64,000 nucleotides of DNA, taken from NCBI GenBank assembly GCA_029204225.1, contig CM055094.1, positions 5,532,063 through 5,596,062 on the forward strand, in the 5' to 3' direction. A model generated the notes under the pieces. It was not told where the DNA came from. It did no database searches and was given only the letters and a program-made list of their open reading frames with translations. The DNA is from Diphasiastrum complanatum. Taxonomy: Eukaryota; Streptophyta; Lycopodiopsida; Lycopodiales; Lycopodiaceae. The translations under genes were made by a program, and so were the position numbers. This document shows, piece by piece, positions 48,095-58,258 of this stretch (positions are counted from its first letter, which is position 1; each line of letters begins with the position of its first letter).

Positions 48095-48572
48095 TCATAA
48101 TTTGCATGCAAAAATCTGAAACAATGAACTATGAATCTAAAAATTCACGTAGATAAAAAGCCATGAATCTGAGAAAAAGTGTTGGCAAAAATTTGAAACA
48201 ATGATCTATTTGGCGCCACAAATTAACTCTGGTTATCCTTGTTAACCATGGTTTGACAATGCATATACATTAGTGGTACATCGACTTTCTCATCTCAAGC
48301 ATCTGTCATATTAATTTTCAATATTTTTGGATCTATTCGGGCAGTGATGAGCTGGAAGGGCAGGCCTCATCAACCAATAGCATTTCCACATGCTGCCCGA
48401 CGAAACAACAATATATTTAAAAAGTTTTTATTTTATTTATATTTGGAAAATTCTACGTTACATAGAACCCCGAAGCTAAGGTTTCAATTGGTCCACATGG
48501 CAACAAAAATAAAATAAAAATAAAAATAAATCTTTTTCAAGGGCCCTCGTCGGGCTCTAAGTTTCTCTAATG

Positions 48573-48877
48573 AAAGCGGTAGTCCTCACTTTGTACTTCT
48601 GCTTTAATCTTTCCCATGCTTCATGGATGCTTTCATAGTCTTCAATCTGCATGAGTATTTTTTCGTTGATGGACGAAACGATGATCTTCATTGCACGTTC
48701 ATCTTTTCTTATCCACTCAACTCTCCTTGGGTCTCCCTCTAGAGGCTACACCTCTATGAGCTCGGTCACCAACCAGATGCCTTCACCCTTCAAAAGTGTT
48801 TTGATTTTGAATTTCCACACTGTGTAGTTTTCATCATCAAGACTGATTGCTATTCTCGTCTGGATCATTCTAGCCAT
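48573..48877 (-). pseudogene. Copia 2 gag, N-terminal part
   Basis: Starts MARMIQTRIAISLDDENYTV with the WKFKIKTLL motif of UBN2 gag and ends EAWERLKQKYKVRTTAL at the E1 border. The frame continues at 42084 with VMHLHN and SIRWDG. One in-frame tag lies near 48750. Confidence 0.85.
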
Positions 48878-48932
48878 ATTATGTTGCTTAGAGAATTATT
48901 ATTCAGATATCATGCAGTGATGACATGGGAGG

Positions 48933-48944
48933 GCTCTGATACCA
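48933..48944 (-). other. Primer-binding site of copia 2
   Basis: Minus-strand TGGTATCAGAGC next to the 5' LTR; same initiator-tRNA-Met primer as copia 1. Confidence 0.9.
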
Positions 48945-49555
48945 TGTCGTGAATGTGTCGCAAACTTATTCTTTTTGAGTTCGTTTGGTTTTCTTTTGCG
49001 AAAATTATCAGGATCCTAAACAAGCGCCAACATATCACAGAACATAAAAGATTCGCGCAATCAAGACGACGAGAACAACGATGTGGAGAAGAGAGCAATC
49101 ATATTATCTACTTTTGAGTTTCGAGTGAGTTGGTCAGTGTCTCGCGCGTTGGTGGCCTGACGCTCAGCTCAATCACTGTGTTCTGCTCGTTGGCAGGCTT
49201 TCATGCACTGTTATTTTTTCTATTTTTTTTGTCTCTCTATCATCTATCTTGTGTTGATCAAAATTGTGTTCACAAGACAACTAAATAGAGAATTACAAGA
49301 CAAATCAATGCTAATCAGCTAGTTAGTTATTCTCTGTTATCGCTAACTCTTTCAGCTAAGCGTGAGGCACAATATACCACACTCATCGAGCTACCAGTTG
49401 GCAGTGCGAATGGTTTTCCTTCGCCTTCGTTTCGTTTCGTGTCTTTAGGTCTTCGAGGTATGTTCGACCTTTGAGGTATGTTTGTCCTTCGACCTTCGCT
49501 TCGTTTCACTTTGTCACCTTCCCGAAAAAGTTGCAGGAGTTCACAATTTCTAACA
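48945..49555 (-). repeat. 5' LTR of copia 2
   Basis: Starts TGTCGTGAATGTG and ends TTCTAACA, followed by the ATTGT duplication. Confidence 0.9.
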
Positions 49556-49997
49556 ATTGTCCCTATCCATACAACAATAGCAACAAACATCATTTCACAC
49601 ATGTGGATTCAAATATTGCAAGAAAATTCACATTCTATACACTAGAACTAAAGATATCCTAAGAAATATGCAAGCGATGAACATAGAATCAAAAGAGAAA
49701 AGTTATCCACATAAAAAGAGAACTACAAGATTTATAACAACCGTAGTGCCATTTGGCCACTTGCCCTAAACTAGCAACTTTTATGTACTTCACCAAACAC
49801 CTATTTCTTAGTGACTAAATGCAAATGGGTCTAAATCTGACCTCATCCACAAATCTACTTGCCAAAAATTAGTACAAACAATATTTAGGCATTTATTGAC
49901 ATATAAAAATTCTATCTCTAAGTTGAAATTTCATGTTGGCCCCAAAATTGCCAAAATAACTCAACTAAACTAGTTGAATTTTTCACATGACATTTGT
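49556..49997 (-). repeat. LTR of an older copia (target of copia 2)
   Basis: Ends TGAATTTTTCACA, the outer-end form of the copia 1 LTR, and contains AGTGCCATTTGGCCACTTG as in copia 1 (AGTGCCTCTTGGCCACTTG). Its other part is 37700-37808 across copia 2. Confidence 0.7.
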
Positions 49998-50405
49998 CCT
50001 TATTGAGTTCTTGTTGGTCCATAGCTTGGGGTCTAAATTGGTTTTGATCTAGATTGGTTGGGTAGGTTTGCGCCACCGTTTGTTCCCATTGTTTCTCTTG
50101 GTTTTGGCATTCTAGTATTGATCATGCAGAAAGAGGTCTTCAAAACAACATGTTTTCCAGGATCATTCTTTAGTTAATTTCTATTGCTCTTAAAATGGCA
50201 TCTTTGAAAACTTAGACTTAACATCTTCACAATATTTGATGGCATGTCATGTGACTAGAGATTAATGAATAATGGCATTTGAGCAATGTAATATTTCAAT
50301 ACAAGGTGTACAAAATTGCTCTTCAAGTTTTGCATATGCTTTATTGGTCTACATTTTTTCTTTTCTTGTATCTACTCATTTGTACTATGGGATGAAGTTG
50401 AATTC

Positions 50406-52043
50406 CATTAGGGGAAGTATGGGCTCAAAAAGAGCCCTTTGCAAAGATACTTTTATTGACTTCCCACCTTTTAAACTTTCAAAAAGGCCAATAACCTTCA
50501 TCCATGTGCAACAAACTGTTACAGAGATTGACGAACTGAAAACTTCTAGTATTTTCCGTCTATAGTTTTATGTTCTTGAAATTTGCACTGGGCAGCAAAA
50601 AACCATTTGATTGAGTAATAGTTGTTGCCCGTATGTCCTTTCGCTGCCCATGAAACATACTTCTATGGATAAATTGCATCGGTGCTTTCCAAGATTTGCA
50701 TGCATGAGTCATATCTGAATTAGCTATAACTTTTTATTCATAAATCAGAATGCAAAACTAACTAACAACCAAAAAGAGGATTTCAGGAGCTTTCGAACAC
50801 ATACCATATTGTCATAGTCCTGCCAATGAAGAAGAAAATTATAAGCTTTTTAGAAAAGAGATATCTATTCAAAGCGGCCATGTTCATTTGCAAGATGTCA
50901 AATGGCAATCTTGCGCATTGAATAGATATTTCTTTTTTTTGTAAGCTATAATAACTTTTTTGTTTGTTGGCAGAACTATGACAATATGGTGTTCCTTGAA
51001 AAGCTCTTGAAGTCCTCTTTCTGATTGTGTAGTCAGTTAATTTTGATGTACTAATCAAAAGTTGTAGCTGACAAAAAATGGGACATCGTTTCAGCTCGAC
51101 CGAAGTCATTTGCAAGGTGTCAAATGGCACTCTTGCGCATTGAATCGATATCCCATCTTTGTTAAGCTATAACTTTTTGTTCATTCATAGAACTATCTAG
51201 CCCCCAAGCTATGGATCAATCTTAATGAGAAATGAGGAATCGCTCTAGCAGCATGTAGCTACCAATCACGCAATCAAGCATACACTAGTGAGAGTCCAAT
51301 AGGTATACTTATACCCTCCAAGGCCCATGGACACTAATAGTGCACTGTGACACCTCACTTGACAACTCAGCAGCCTATCTGAGCCATGTCATCCAGTTTC
51401 CCAATGACTCAATGATAGACCCATACAAATCCACCATCCCTTATAGTCATAACTAACTTACGGGTTGTTGGTCTATCGATCTCTAGCGTGGACATGCTAC
51501 TTGAGACCAGTTGTGGACATGACAATAACAATATGGTATGGGATTAGTTAACTACAATTTATAACTATTTACGTCAAATCAACCTCGAGTGTACAAATAC
51601 GGACAACAAAAGAAAGCTCTTGAAGTCCTCTTTTTGATGGTGTAGTCAGTTTTGAATTTTGATGTAATAATAACAAATTATAGCTGACAAAAAAAATAGA
51701 TATTGATTCAGCATGCTCGAGTACATTTGCAACAGTGCAACTGTACTTAGGCGTGCTGAATTGATATCCCATTTTTTTAACAACTATAATTTTCTTGTTT
51801 CTTGGTAGAATATGGTAAGTGTTGAAAAGCTCTTAATCCTTTCTTATGGTGTACACAATTTCGAATTTTGATGTACTAATTAAAAGTTACGGCTAACTAG
51901 GATGGTGAATGGCAATATAGGTTAAACGGCGGGCATCACCAAAAATATGAAATGTTGCCGGATATTCTTCTCTCTCTATGTAATTTCTCTCTAAAGTCAA
52001 ACTTGCTTAAAGGGCCCAATTTGTGCCCATATTTTCCCTAATG
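50406..52043. mobile_element. CATTAG-family TIR element, 1.6 kb, non-coding (E2)
   Basis: Left end CATTAGGGGAAGTATGGGCT then CAAAAAGAGCCCTTT; right end, reverse complement, CATTAGGGAAAATATGGGCA then CAAATTGGGCCCTTTAAG. It is inserted in GAATTC/ATGACTTC; the uninterrupted GAATTC/ATGACCTC is at 36162/36163 (minus strand), so there is no target duplication. The interior holds inverted and direct copies of a ~110-bp unit (around 50721-50825, 50970-51075, 51540-51650, 51740-51910) and a nested R1 copy. No coding capacity: it needs proteins from elsewhere. Confidence 0.9.
51195..51524 (-). repeat. Interspersed repeat R1, copy C, nested in E2
   Basis: 330 bp. Removing it joins AGAACT to ATAACAATATGG, matching the sister unit AGAACTATGACAATATGG at about 50978, so the borders are exact. 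It leaves either no duplication or a 2-bp AT. Confidence 0.8.
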
Positions 52044-52245
52044 ATGACTTCAACATAGGAAATGAAGTCCTAACTAACTCAACACCACGTGGATGGCTTT
52101 ATTCATTGACATTTGTTACACATTAATTGTCACAAAGATGACTTTATTCATGGACCTTTGTTAACATACTAATTGTTAAAACTTGCTTCAATTTTGCTCA
52201 GAGACAGTTAATTCAATTAGCTTCATTACGTACAATAGATGAGGC

Positions 52246-52493
52246 AAAATTTTCAAAGTCTTCAAAAGAAGGATGAAAGTGCTCATGAATGTTAAATCTC
52301 TGAATGATGAATTGCCATGTATTGGTGAAAGCATTGAGGATGTGGAGCTTGTTCAAGTTGTTCTCAATGGCTTATTGGATGATCATGCTAACTTGGTGCA
52401 AAGTTTTGCTATCCAAAAGATATTGCCAATTATGGAGGATTTGCAAGAAATCTCGATGAATGAGGAGTTTAGGCTTCTATCAAGAGGAGGTGC
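52246..52493 (+). pseudogene. Copia 4 gag, first part
   Basis: Translation matches residues about 126-196 of the copia 1 polyprotein (VKSLNDELPCIGESIEDVEL, NGLLDDHANLVQSFAIQK) up to RGGA, where E3 begins. The 5' part of the element is missing. Confidence 0.85.
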
Positions 52494-53275
52494 CATTAGA
52501 GAAAATTTTGCTTTGAAAAGGGCCCTATAAGGATTGCCATGTAGGATGACAAATTTCTTGCAATGTAAAATGCAAAAATAAAAAATTTTCTTGTCTGCAA
52601 TCCTGCCATAGTATTGGATGGTTCTCCATTCTGTGTATAGTCTATGGCTGTAAAAAAAAAAGCCTTTAAATAACAGGCCAGATTGAGACGATTACAGTTC
52701 CATTAAAAAGCCCTCGATGAGAGCTTTCCAATGACACCCAAGATGACCCAGTTCCGACATACGATTAAAAAGTTATTCTCAGTCAAAGTTTTGATTGGTC
52801 AAATGGTCAACCTAATATTGCTTTGGAGAGTGGTTGACCAATTTAATTGGATCAAACTGGTCAACCACGCTCCAAAGCGATATCAGGTTGACTGTTATTG
52901 ACCGCCCAAAACTTTGACTGAGAATATCTTTTTAACCATAGCTTGGATCTGGGTCATATTGGGTGTCATTGGAAAGCTCTCATCGAGGGCTTTCTAATGG
53001 CACTATAATTGTCTCAATATGAGCTGTCGTTCAAAAGTTATAGAGTTTCTATTTGAGCTGCATATTATACTACAAATTAAATGGCTTACTTACGGGCTGC
53101 CCCCGATGCAAAATTACATTTTTTTTTTTAAATGAAAAGAAAATTAATTTTGAGTTAAGTTACGTAGTTTTCAAATTTGAGTGTTTTGATTGGTCCATGT
53201 GTAAGAAACTTTTGAGAAAAAAAATAAAAAGTATCTTTTTGGAAGGCCCTTTTTGCGCTCAAATTTTCTCCAATA
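52494..53275. mobile_element. CATTAG-family TIR element, 0.8 kb hairpin type (E3)
   Basis: Left end CATTAGAGAAAATTTTGC ... AAAAGGGCCCTATAAGG with GCCATGTAGGA; right end, reverse complement, TATTGGAGAAAATTTGAGCG then CAAAAAGGGCC. It is inserted in copia 4 gag. Joining 52493 to 53276 gives GGTGC-ATCTTCTACG, encoding RGGASST, as in copia 1 (RVGASST), so there is no duplication. The interior is a near-perfect inverted repeat, described separately. Confidence 0.9.
52681..53019. repeat. Long inverted repeat (hairpin) inside E3
   Basis: Arms 52681-52840 and 52858-53019 around a ~17-nt loop. Paired blocks: CCCTCGATGAGAGCTTTCCA with TGGAAAGCTCTCATCGAGGG; TTCTCAGTCAAAGTTTTG with CAAAACTTTGACTGAGAA (bulged); GTGGTTGACCA with TGGTCAACCAC. 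A transcript would fold into a ~160-bp imperfect stem. Confidence 0.92.
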
Positions 53276-53480
53276 ATCTTCTACGTCTCAAGTTGGAGAG
53301 GAGGAAGCAATGTTCATCAAAGGCAAGTTCAAAGGCATTGGCTGGTTTTGCTGATGGAAATGAAGCTAAGGGAGTCTCATTATATCACTCATTCATGGTC
53401 AAGTCATCAAATAATGATGATATCTTATGGCAAGATGGAGATGGAAGCTCATTCGTGGATTTTCTTGGTGGAGACATAGC
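53276..53480 (+). pseudogene. Copia 4 gag, second part
   Basis: Continues SSTSQVGEEEAMFIKGKFKG as in copia 1 residues 197-216, then loses homology. Most of pol is deleted before the purine tract at 53791. Confidence 0.8.
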
Positions 53481-53790
53481 AAGGAAGGACAAGATCAAGG
53501 AGACATGCAAACATTGGTTGATTACTCACATTTATTGTTTTTTTATATTATTTTTCAGAGAGTTCAAAGGTGGAAGCAAGGAGGAATCATTGCATTTACA
53601 TTCTATATGGTTCTTCATGTTCTAGTCACATCTTGATATGTAAAATTGATGTAAGAAATAGTGAAGCATCCAATGTGGACACTTTTCTCTATGTCAATTA
53701 TGAAAGCTATTATAAAATCATAGAAAGAAGGTCTATACTTAGGATAGAGATCATTCTAAAGTTAAATCAAATTGTGTGGTAAAATTAGTT

Positions 53791-54350
53791 GAAGAGGGAG
53801 TGTGAGAAATTGTCAACTAGTTTAAGATTTTTCATGTTGAGTTTATTTGGCAATTTTGAGGCCAATATGCATTTTCAACTTAGAGATAAAATTTCTAAAG
53901 TTAATAAGGCTTAAGAATAGTGGATTTACTATTTTTGGCAACTTAGGCAAGTTGATAAGGTCGAATTTGGACCTAATATAATTGATTAGTAGAGATGCAT
54001 TAAATTTAGTCATGTTAGATTCAGGGTTGGGAAGAGATCTAGAACCTTCTATAAGTTGATAAGCTTATGTAAGAGCATCCAAATAGGGAAAGAGACTGTT
54101 ATAAATAGGCATACAAGTGTGGGAGGATTTATCTCTCTCCTCCTTCTCTCATTCCTTCTTATGGAAGATATCACTTTGGGTTCTACATCCATTTTTTGCA
54201 TCTTGGTGGTGATATAATAAATTTTTGTGTATAGAAAAAATAGTATGTATGAGTTCTCACTTGTGAGTAATGTTGTAGTACAATGTTGTAGTACAGCCAT
54301 TGTACAGACAAGAATAATAAATTATCATACATAAGTGATTTGACAAGTTC
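53791..54350 (+). repeat. Copia 4 purine tract and 3' LTR
   Basis: GAAGAGGGAG at 53791-53800 abuts TGTGAGAAATTGTCAACTAG, the LTR head of this copia group. The LTR carries a TATAAATAG promoter-like box near 54110. The 3' limit is approximate. Confidence 0.7.
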
Positions 54351-55440
54351 CTGTTGAGTTTACATCATCTATGTGTAGTTGATGCATGATTTCTACATTT
54401 GTAATTATGCAAGATGTGCTCTCCTACTAAGCCAAAGATCAAAGGGCATAATAAGGTCTCTATGATTTGATTTTCTTCACACCTAGATCCCTTACTTCAA
54501 ATCCTAAATCTTAAGCTCTAGACTCCTTACTGATCACCATAAACTCTTTTCTTAGACACCTTACCCTAAACTCTAAATCTAAAATACTTTTCTGTATTTG
54601 GACTGTTCACAGCTAGCAAAGGAGGTGTGAGAGGGTACAGAGGCCCTGAACGGCCTCTAAGGGCTTGACATCCAAACCAAAACTTGAGAAAACCCAAAAA
54701 AAACACACCAATTTGCATTTTTGAGGGAAAAAGAGCCAAAATTCCCATCATATTTTAATATCGCCAAAACCAGTGAGAGTTAACCCTTGCATGACTGGCA
54801 GCAGCTCCAGGGTACTATCCTAGACCTGCATAGAAGTCTGCGAGAGTTATTTCCAAGTAGATTGCAAAAATTAGAGGAAAAAACCATAAAAATTCAAAAA
54901 AACCCTTGTAAAAATCCAAAAACATGCAAATCTTCACCAGAACTCTCGCAAAGCCCTCTGAAGTTCCATCTCACTGAGACTAGGACACAGAGAATCTTGC
55001 GAGAGTTAGTTCACTGTCTAAGTGCCTGTGCAAGAGTTCCCAGTGAAAAAAAGATGGGAAAATACCAACGAACCCTCGTAGACACTAAATTTTTCAGTTC
55101 TAGTAGGCAAGAATCATCGCAGAGAATTATGAAGTTCCATCTTAGTGAGACCAAGACACAGAAGAGCCTGTGAAAGTTAGTTTGATTCCAATGAGCAGAC
55201 ATTTGGGTTTAAGTGCTAAAAAATCACTAAAAAGTAAAAATCCAGCAAATCCCTCCAGAAAGAACTCTCGCAAACCATTCCAATCGATCCAGAATGTCAA
55301 TTTCCATCAGTGATGAAGCCTGCGAGAGTTAGTACAGAGATTTGGTGAAGATCAAGCCAAAATAGTGGTTGTAAACCCTTGCATGAAAGTGGGATTTACA
55401 AGGGTTGAAGCTAGCAAGATTTGCCATCAAGCTAGCGGCT
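54351..55440. other. Unassigned DNA with scattered GCGAGAGTT motifs
   Basis: Five or more copies of TGCGAGAGTTA or its complement lie between 54838 and 55330, and two related ~40-bp blocks (AAGTTCCATCTCACTGAGAC near 54960 and AAGTTCCATCTTAGTGAGAC near 55131). No coding assignment. Confidence 0.4.
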
Positions 55441-55444
55441 CAAT

Positions 55445-56402
55445 CATGTGTAAAACCAAAGGGTGTGGTTGCTGATATCTATTGTTGTTCTCCTGTCTGT
55501 TCTGTGCTGCTTTGTTTCTCGGATTCTGGCGGCAATCCATGGCTATGACCCTTCTTGTGGCAATGGATACACTCAATCTTGGGATTGAGCCAGCATGTAT
55601 CTATTGTATGTCCGTCTCTTTTGCATCTCACGCAAGTCCTCTTGTCTGCACCTTGTTGTTTCGACCTCCCTTTGTTCTTCCAGTTGCTTTTGTTGGTCCC
55701 CTCTGCTTGTTGGTCACGATCCTACCTCTGATTCGACTCCGTCTTAGGCTTAAATTATTTCTTGAATTTTTCTTTGTTGTCGTAGAGGGTCTGGTCAGAC
55801 CCATCTTTGTGATCAAGGTGTTCTTTGGCCTCGATTTCCTCTCAAATCTCGACAATCGCCCTTTCGAGGTTCATGGTAGGATCTTTTGCGAGCAGGGTCC
55901 TTGTTGTCTGGAATGATTTGGGTAAGGCTCTCAACGGATACGTGAGCTGCTTCTCAGCTGACACTGTATTCTCTGCTCCAGAGTTATGTAGTGATAGAAA
56001 CCGATCCTTCATCTTTCTCACGAAAGAAGTGAGGTTTTTTCCATCCCACTGTAGATTCGTCAGCTGATCTTCCAACATCATTATTTGACTTCTTGATTTT
56101 GTCTGAAATCTGGTGAGCAATGCATCCCACATCTCCTTAGCTTTGGAGAGTGTAGCTAGGTCAAGTGTGAGGCTATCTTCGATGGAAGATGATAGCAAGG
56201 CTACTGCCTTGTCATTTTTCTCCCTCCACTCGCTTAGCTCCTTGCTTGTTGTCGTAGGCATTTCTTCTATGCCATCCACCCAGGGGAAGAGTCCTTCGCC
56301 CTTGAGTATCACTGATGTCTAACCTTTCCAGGCTAGAAAGTTAGATCCTGAAGAATCAAGTATTGTGCAGATCTTGCTCTACATGCTGCTGATTGAAGCC
56401 AT
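55445..56402 (-). pseudogene. Ty1/copia gag (copia 5)
   Basis: Starts at ATG 56402. The reading WVDGIEEMPTTTSKELSEW, AKEMWDALLTRFQTKSRSQI and LTNLQWDGKNLTSF is typical UBN2 gag. Two CCHC knuckles near 55540-55640: CVRCKRDGHTIDTC and a damaged CIHCHKKGHSHG. Two in-frame stops near the start and later frame changes. No pol follows to the left. Confidence 0.85.
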
Positions 56403-56515
56403 TGTTTCTTGAAGTCTGTTGTCTTGTTGATGGTTGTTTGTTTGAATGTTTGGCCTCTTGGATCTGATAGCTTCTTGGCTACGTTAGATTATGATAAGAA
56501 AGGTAGGCTCTAATA

Positions 56516-56527
56516 GCTTTGATGCCA
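56516..56527 (-). other. Degenerate primer-binding site of copia 5
   Basis: Minus-strand TGGCATCAAAGC, two mismatches from TGGTATCAGAGC, upstream of the gag. TGTTGAGAATCG at 56529 could be the LTR edge. Confidence 0.55.
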
Positions 56528-56528
56528 G

Positions 56529-57050
56529 TGTTGAGAATCGTTCGAATGAGAGGAAATCTCGAAACAATCGCAACAACCATGATTCTCTTGCGACTCGAAT
56601 GGAGTTCAGATGCGATCATTGGACACTGTCTGTTGAATCGCTCCTGCAGTCCTCCAGAGTGTAGTCAGACACTACTGATCTATGTTTATAAAATTAATGC
56701 AGCATTCAACATAGTTTCAACCAGGTGCGAAATTTTTTTTTAAAAAAAAACAAGAGAATTCAGACACACGAATAACAGCAGACACATTTTCATTCGAGAT
56801 CTGACACGACTATGCCAAGTTTAGCTATTAAAAAAAAGGTTACTTTTTCTCAAAAGAACTATCTTTGCTCAAGGATTTGATAAATATATTAGCTACATTT
56901 TACATCCACATGGTAGGCCAAACCAATTTTGAACATGCCAACTCGTGTATCTCCCACTTGCAATAGACCTAATTTTGAACACTTCCTCTCCTAGTTGTCC
57001 CACTTGCACTAGACCCAATTTTAAGCATTTAGTCTTCTCTATGCACGCGT

Positions 57051-57084
<34 letters not shown>

Positions 57085-58258
57085 TTGTAACTAGTTTACT
57101 CTTTGTACTAGCATCATTTTGTAGTATGTAATGGACATTTGGATATAAATTTAATAATCAAACGAGCCATAGTAGTGGTGAGAGTGAATATTTTAAGAAA
57201 TTCGTCAACCAATGGTTATTACGTAACATAATTGGCCAATGTAAGAATGTCATGTGTTAAAAATAAAGTAATATTGAAGTCAAATATCAACAGATGAGCA
57301 AAAAAAATATCGACAGAATTGCCCGACATAATCCTTGAAATAATCTGCCAAAAAAATGAATGGTCCAAATTGGACATCAAGCATCAACATGTTAGATACA
57401 ACATCTACACTCTACATCCACCTTATGAGCCAAACTAGTTTTAAGCACATATGCTCCTATATGTCCCATTTCCAACCAAAGTGGGGTCTCCATTGGCTCA
57501 CACAACACTCTTATTATTCAACTCCTCTCCCCCATGGACCGTGCACCCAAGACTTGGCATTCAAGCATGGCTCTCATTGCCACACACAACCTTCTTACTC
57601 AACTCAGCCATGCATATGCTGCACTTAATACAAGTTTATGTTAGTAAGCTTAAGCCTTAAAGGCAATCACTTGATATCACGAGGAACATCATTCTTTTGA
57701 AATGAATATGGAAAATGCACCAAAGAGAACACACTTCAAAACTAATAACAAGTACGGAGTAAATCTCAAAATGAGCAAATAAGCACCAACCCTTGCAAGT
57801 AATTCAAGCACATGAATTATGGAAGTGTGTGAAGCCCACAAAATGATATAGTTCTTAGAAGCCTGGTTGAAGGAGTCGTGAGCACATTGAACATTTATTT
57901 GAGGCAATTTCAATTGAGAATTTGCTTTTTCAAGTACAAAATTGCAGATAGCTATTAAAAAACTAAAACACTAATGAACTATCTATACGAACATCTTCTG
58001 TACCACTCTTGATGATTCGATCTCCAAACTACAAGTTTCTGTTCTGATATACCTGAGCCGTCTTCCACACAATGAAGACAAAGTTGTTGTTAACATCATA
58101 CACCTACTGCAAACGTTGTTCCTTCAGCTTTGACACGAGATTTAGAGTTGAGGACCCAGCAAAGTTTTGTTGCAAACCTACAATAATAGCTAGACATGGC
58201 AGTAGATCGTGATAGATTTGCCAGCTTTCAGATGGTTAGCTCTCACAGGAGCACTACA
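56529..58258. other. Unassigned DNA, possible LTR then intergenic
   Basis: 56529-56830 is probably the copia 5 LTR remnant. A (CA)n microsatellite is at 57051-57082. 57000-57600 is AT-rich with short repeats of CCCACTTGCA-type sequence. 57900-58258 probably includes 3' sequence of the AHL gene. No other gene. Confidence 0.4.

Larger units (their letters stand above)
42085..48572. mobile_element. CATTAG-family TIR DNA element, 6.5 kb, coding (E1)
   Basis: 6488 bp. Left end CATTAGAGAAAATATGGGCC then CAAAGAGGGCCCTATAAG; right end, reverse complement, CATTAGAGAAACTTAGAGCC then CGACGAGGGCCCTTGAAAAAG. Subterminal GCCATGTAGGA on the left and, on the right in reverse complement, GCCATGTGGACCAAT match the ends of E3. 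It splits the copia 2 gag. Joining the flanks at 42084 and 48573 restores the gag frame across RTTAL-VMHLHN, so there is no target duplication. It carries the genes at 43279-44425, 44467-45683, 45761-46416 and 46750-48094. No known plant TIR superfamily fits. Confidence 0.88.
37809..49555 (-). mobile_element. Ty1/copia retrotransposon (copia 2), nested and decayed
   Basis: LTRs 37809-38446 (638 bp) and 48945-49555 (611 bp) with clear divergence and indels. Primer site GCTCTGATACCA (plus-strand sense) is at 48933-48944, with a purine tract next to the 3' LTR at 38447-38457. It is flanked by ATTGT on both sides (37804-37808 and 49556-49560). Subtracting the CATTAG element at 42085-48572 leaves about 5.3 kb, normal for copia. 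It landed in an LTR of another copia (sequence 49556-49997). Confidence 0.93.
49890..52240 (+). repeat. Inverted-repeat partner, right copy, split by E2
   Basis: 49890-50405 plus 52044-52240 together match the reverse complement of 35960-36680. The 1638-bp gap is exactly the CATTAG element E2. Confidence 0.85.

Noticed and set aside
42085-48572. E1 as a Mutator-like element on account of the Ulp1-like exons and convergent genes
   Set aside because: TIRs are short (~30 bp), no 9-11 bp duplication exists, and the T protein shows no recognisable MULE motif; kept open only as a distant possibility.
50406-52043. E2 as a Helitron
   Set aside because: No duplication would fit, but it has clear terminal inverted repeats and lacks the TC...CTRR ends and 3' hairpin layout.
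55482-55916. Plus-strand hydrophobic 144-codon ORF
   Set aside because: Antisense to the copia 5 gag zinc-knuckle region; hydrophobicity comes from the complement of Lys/Asp-rich gag.
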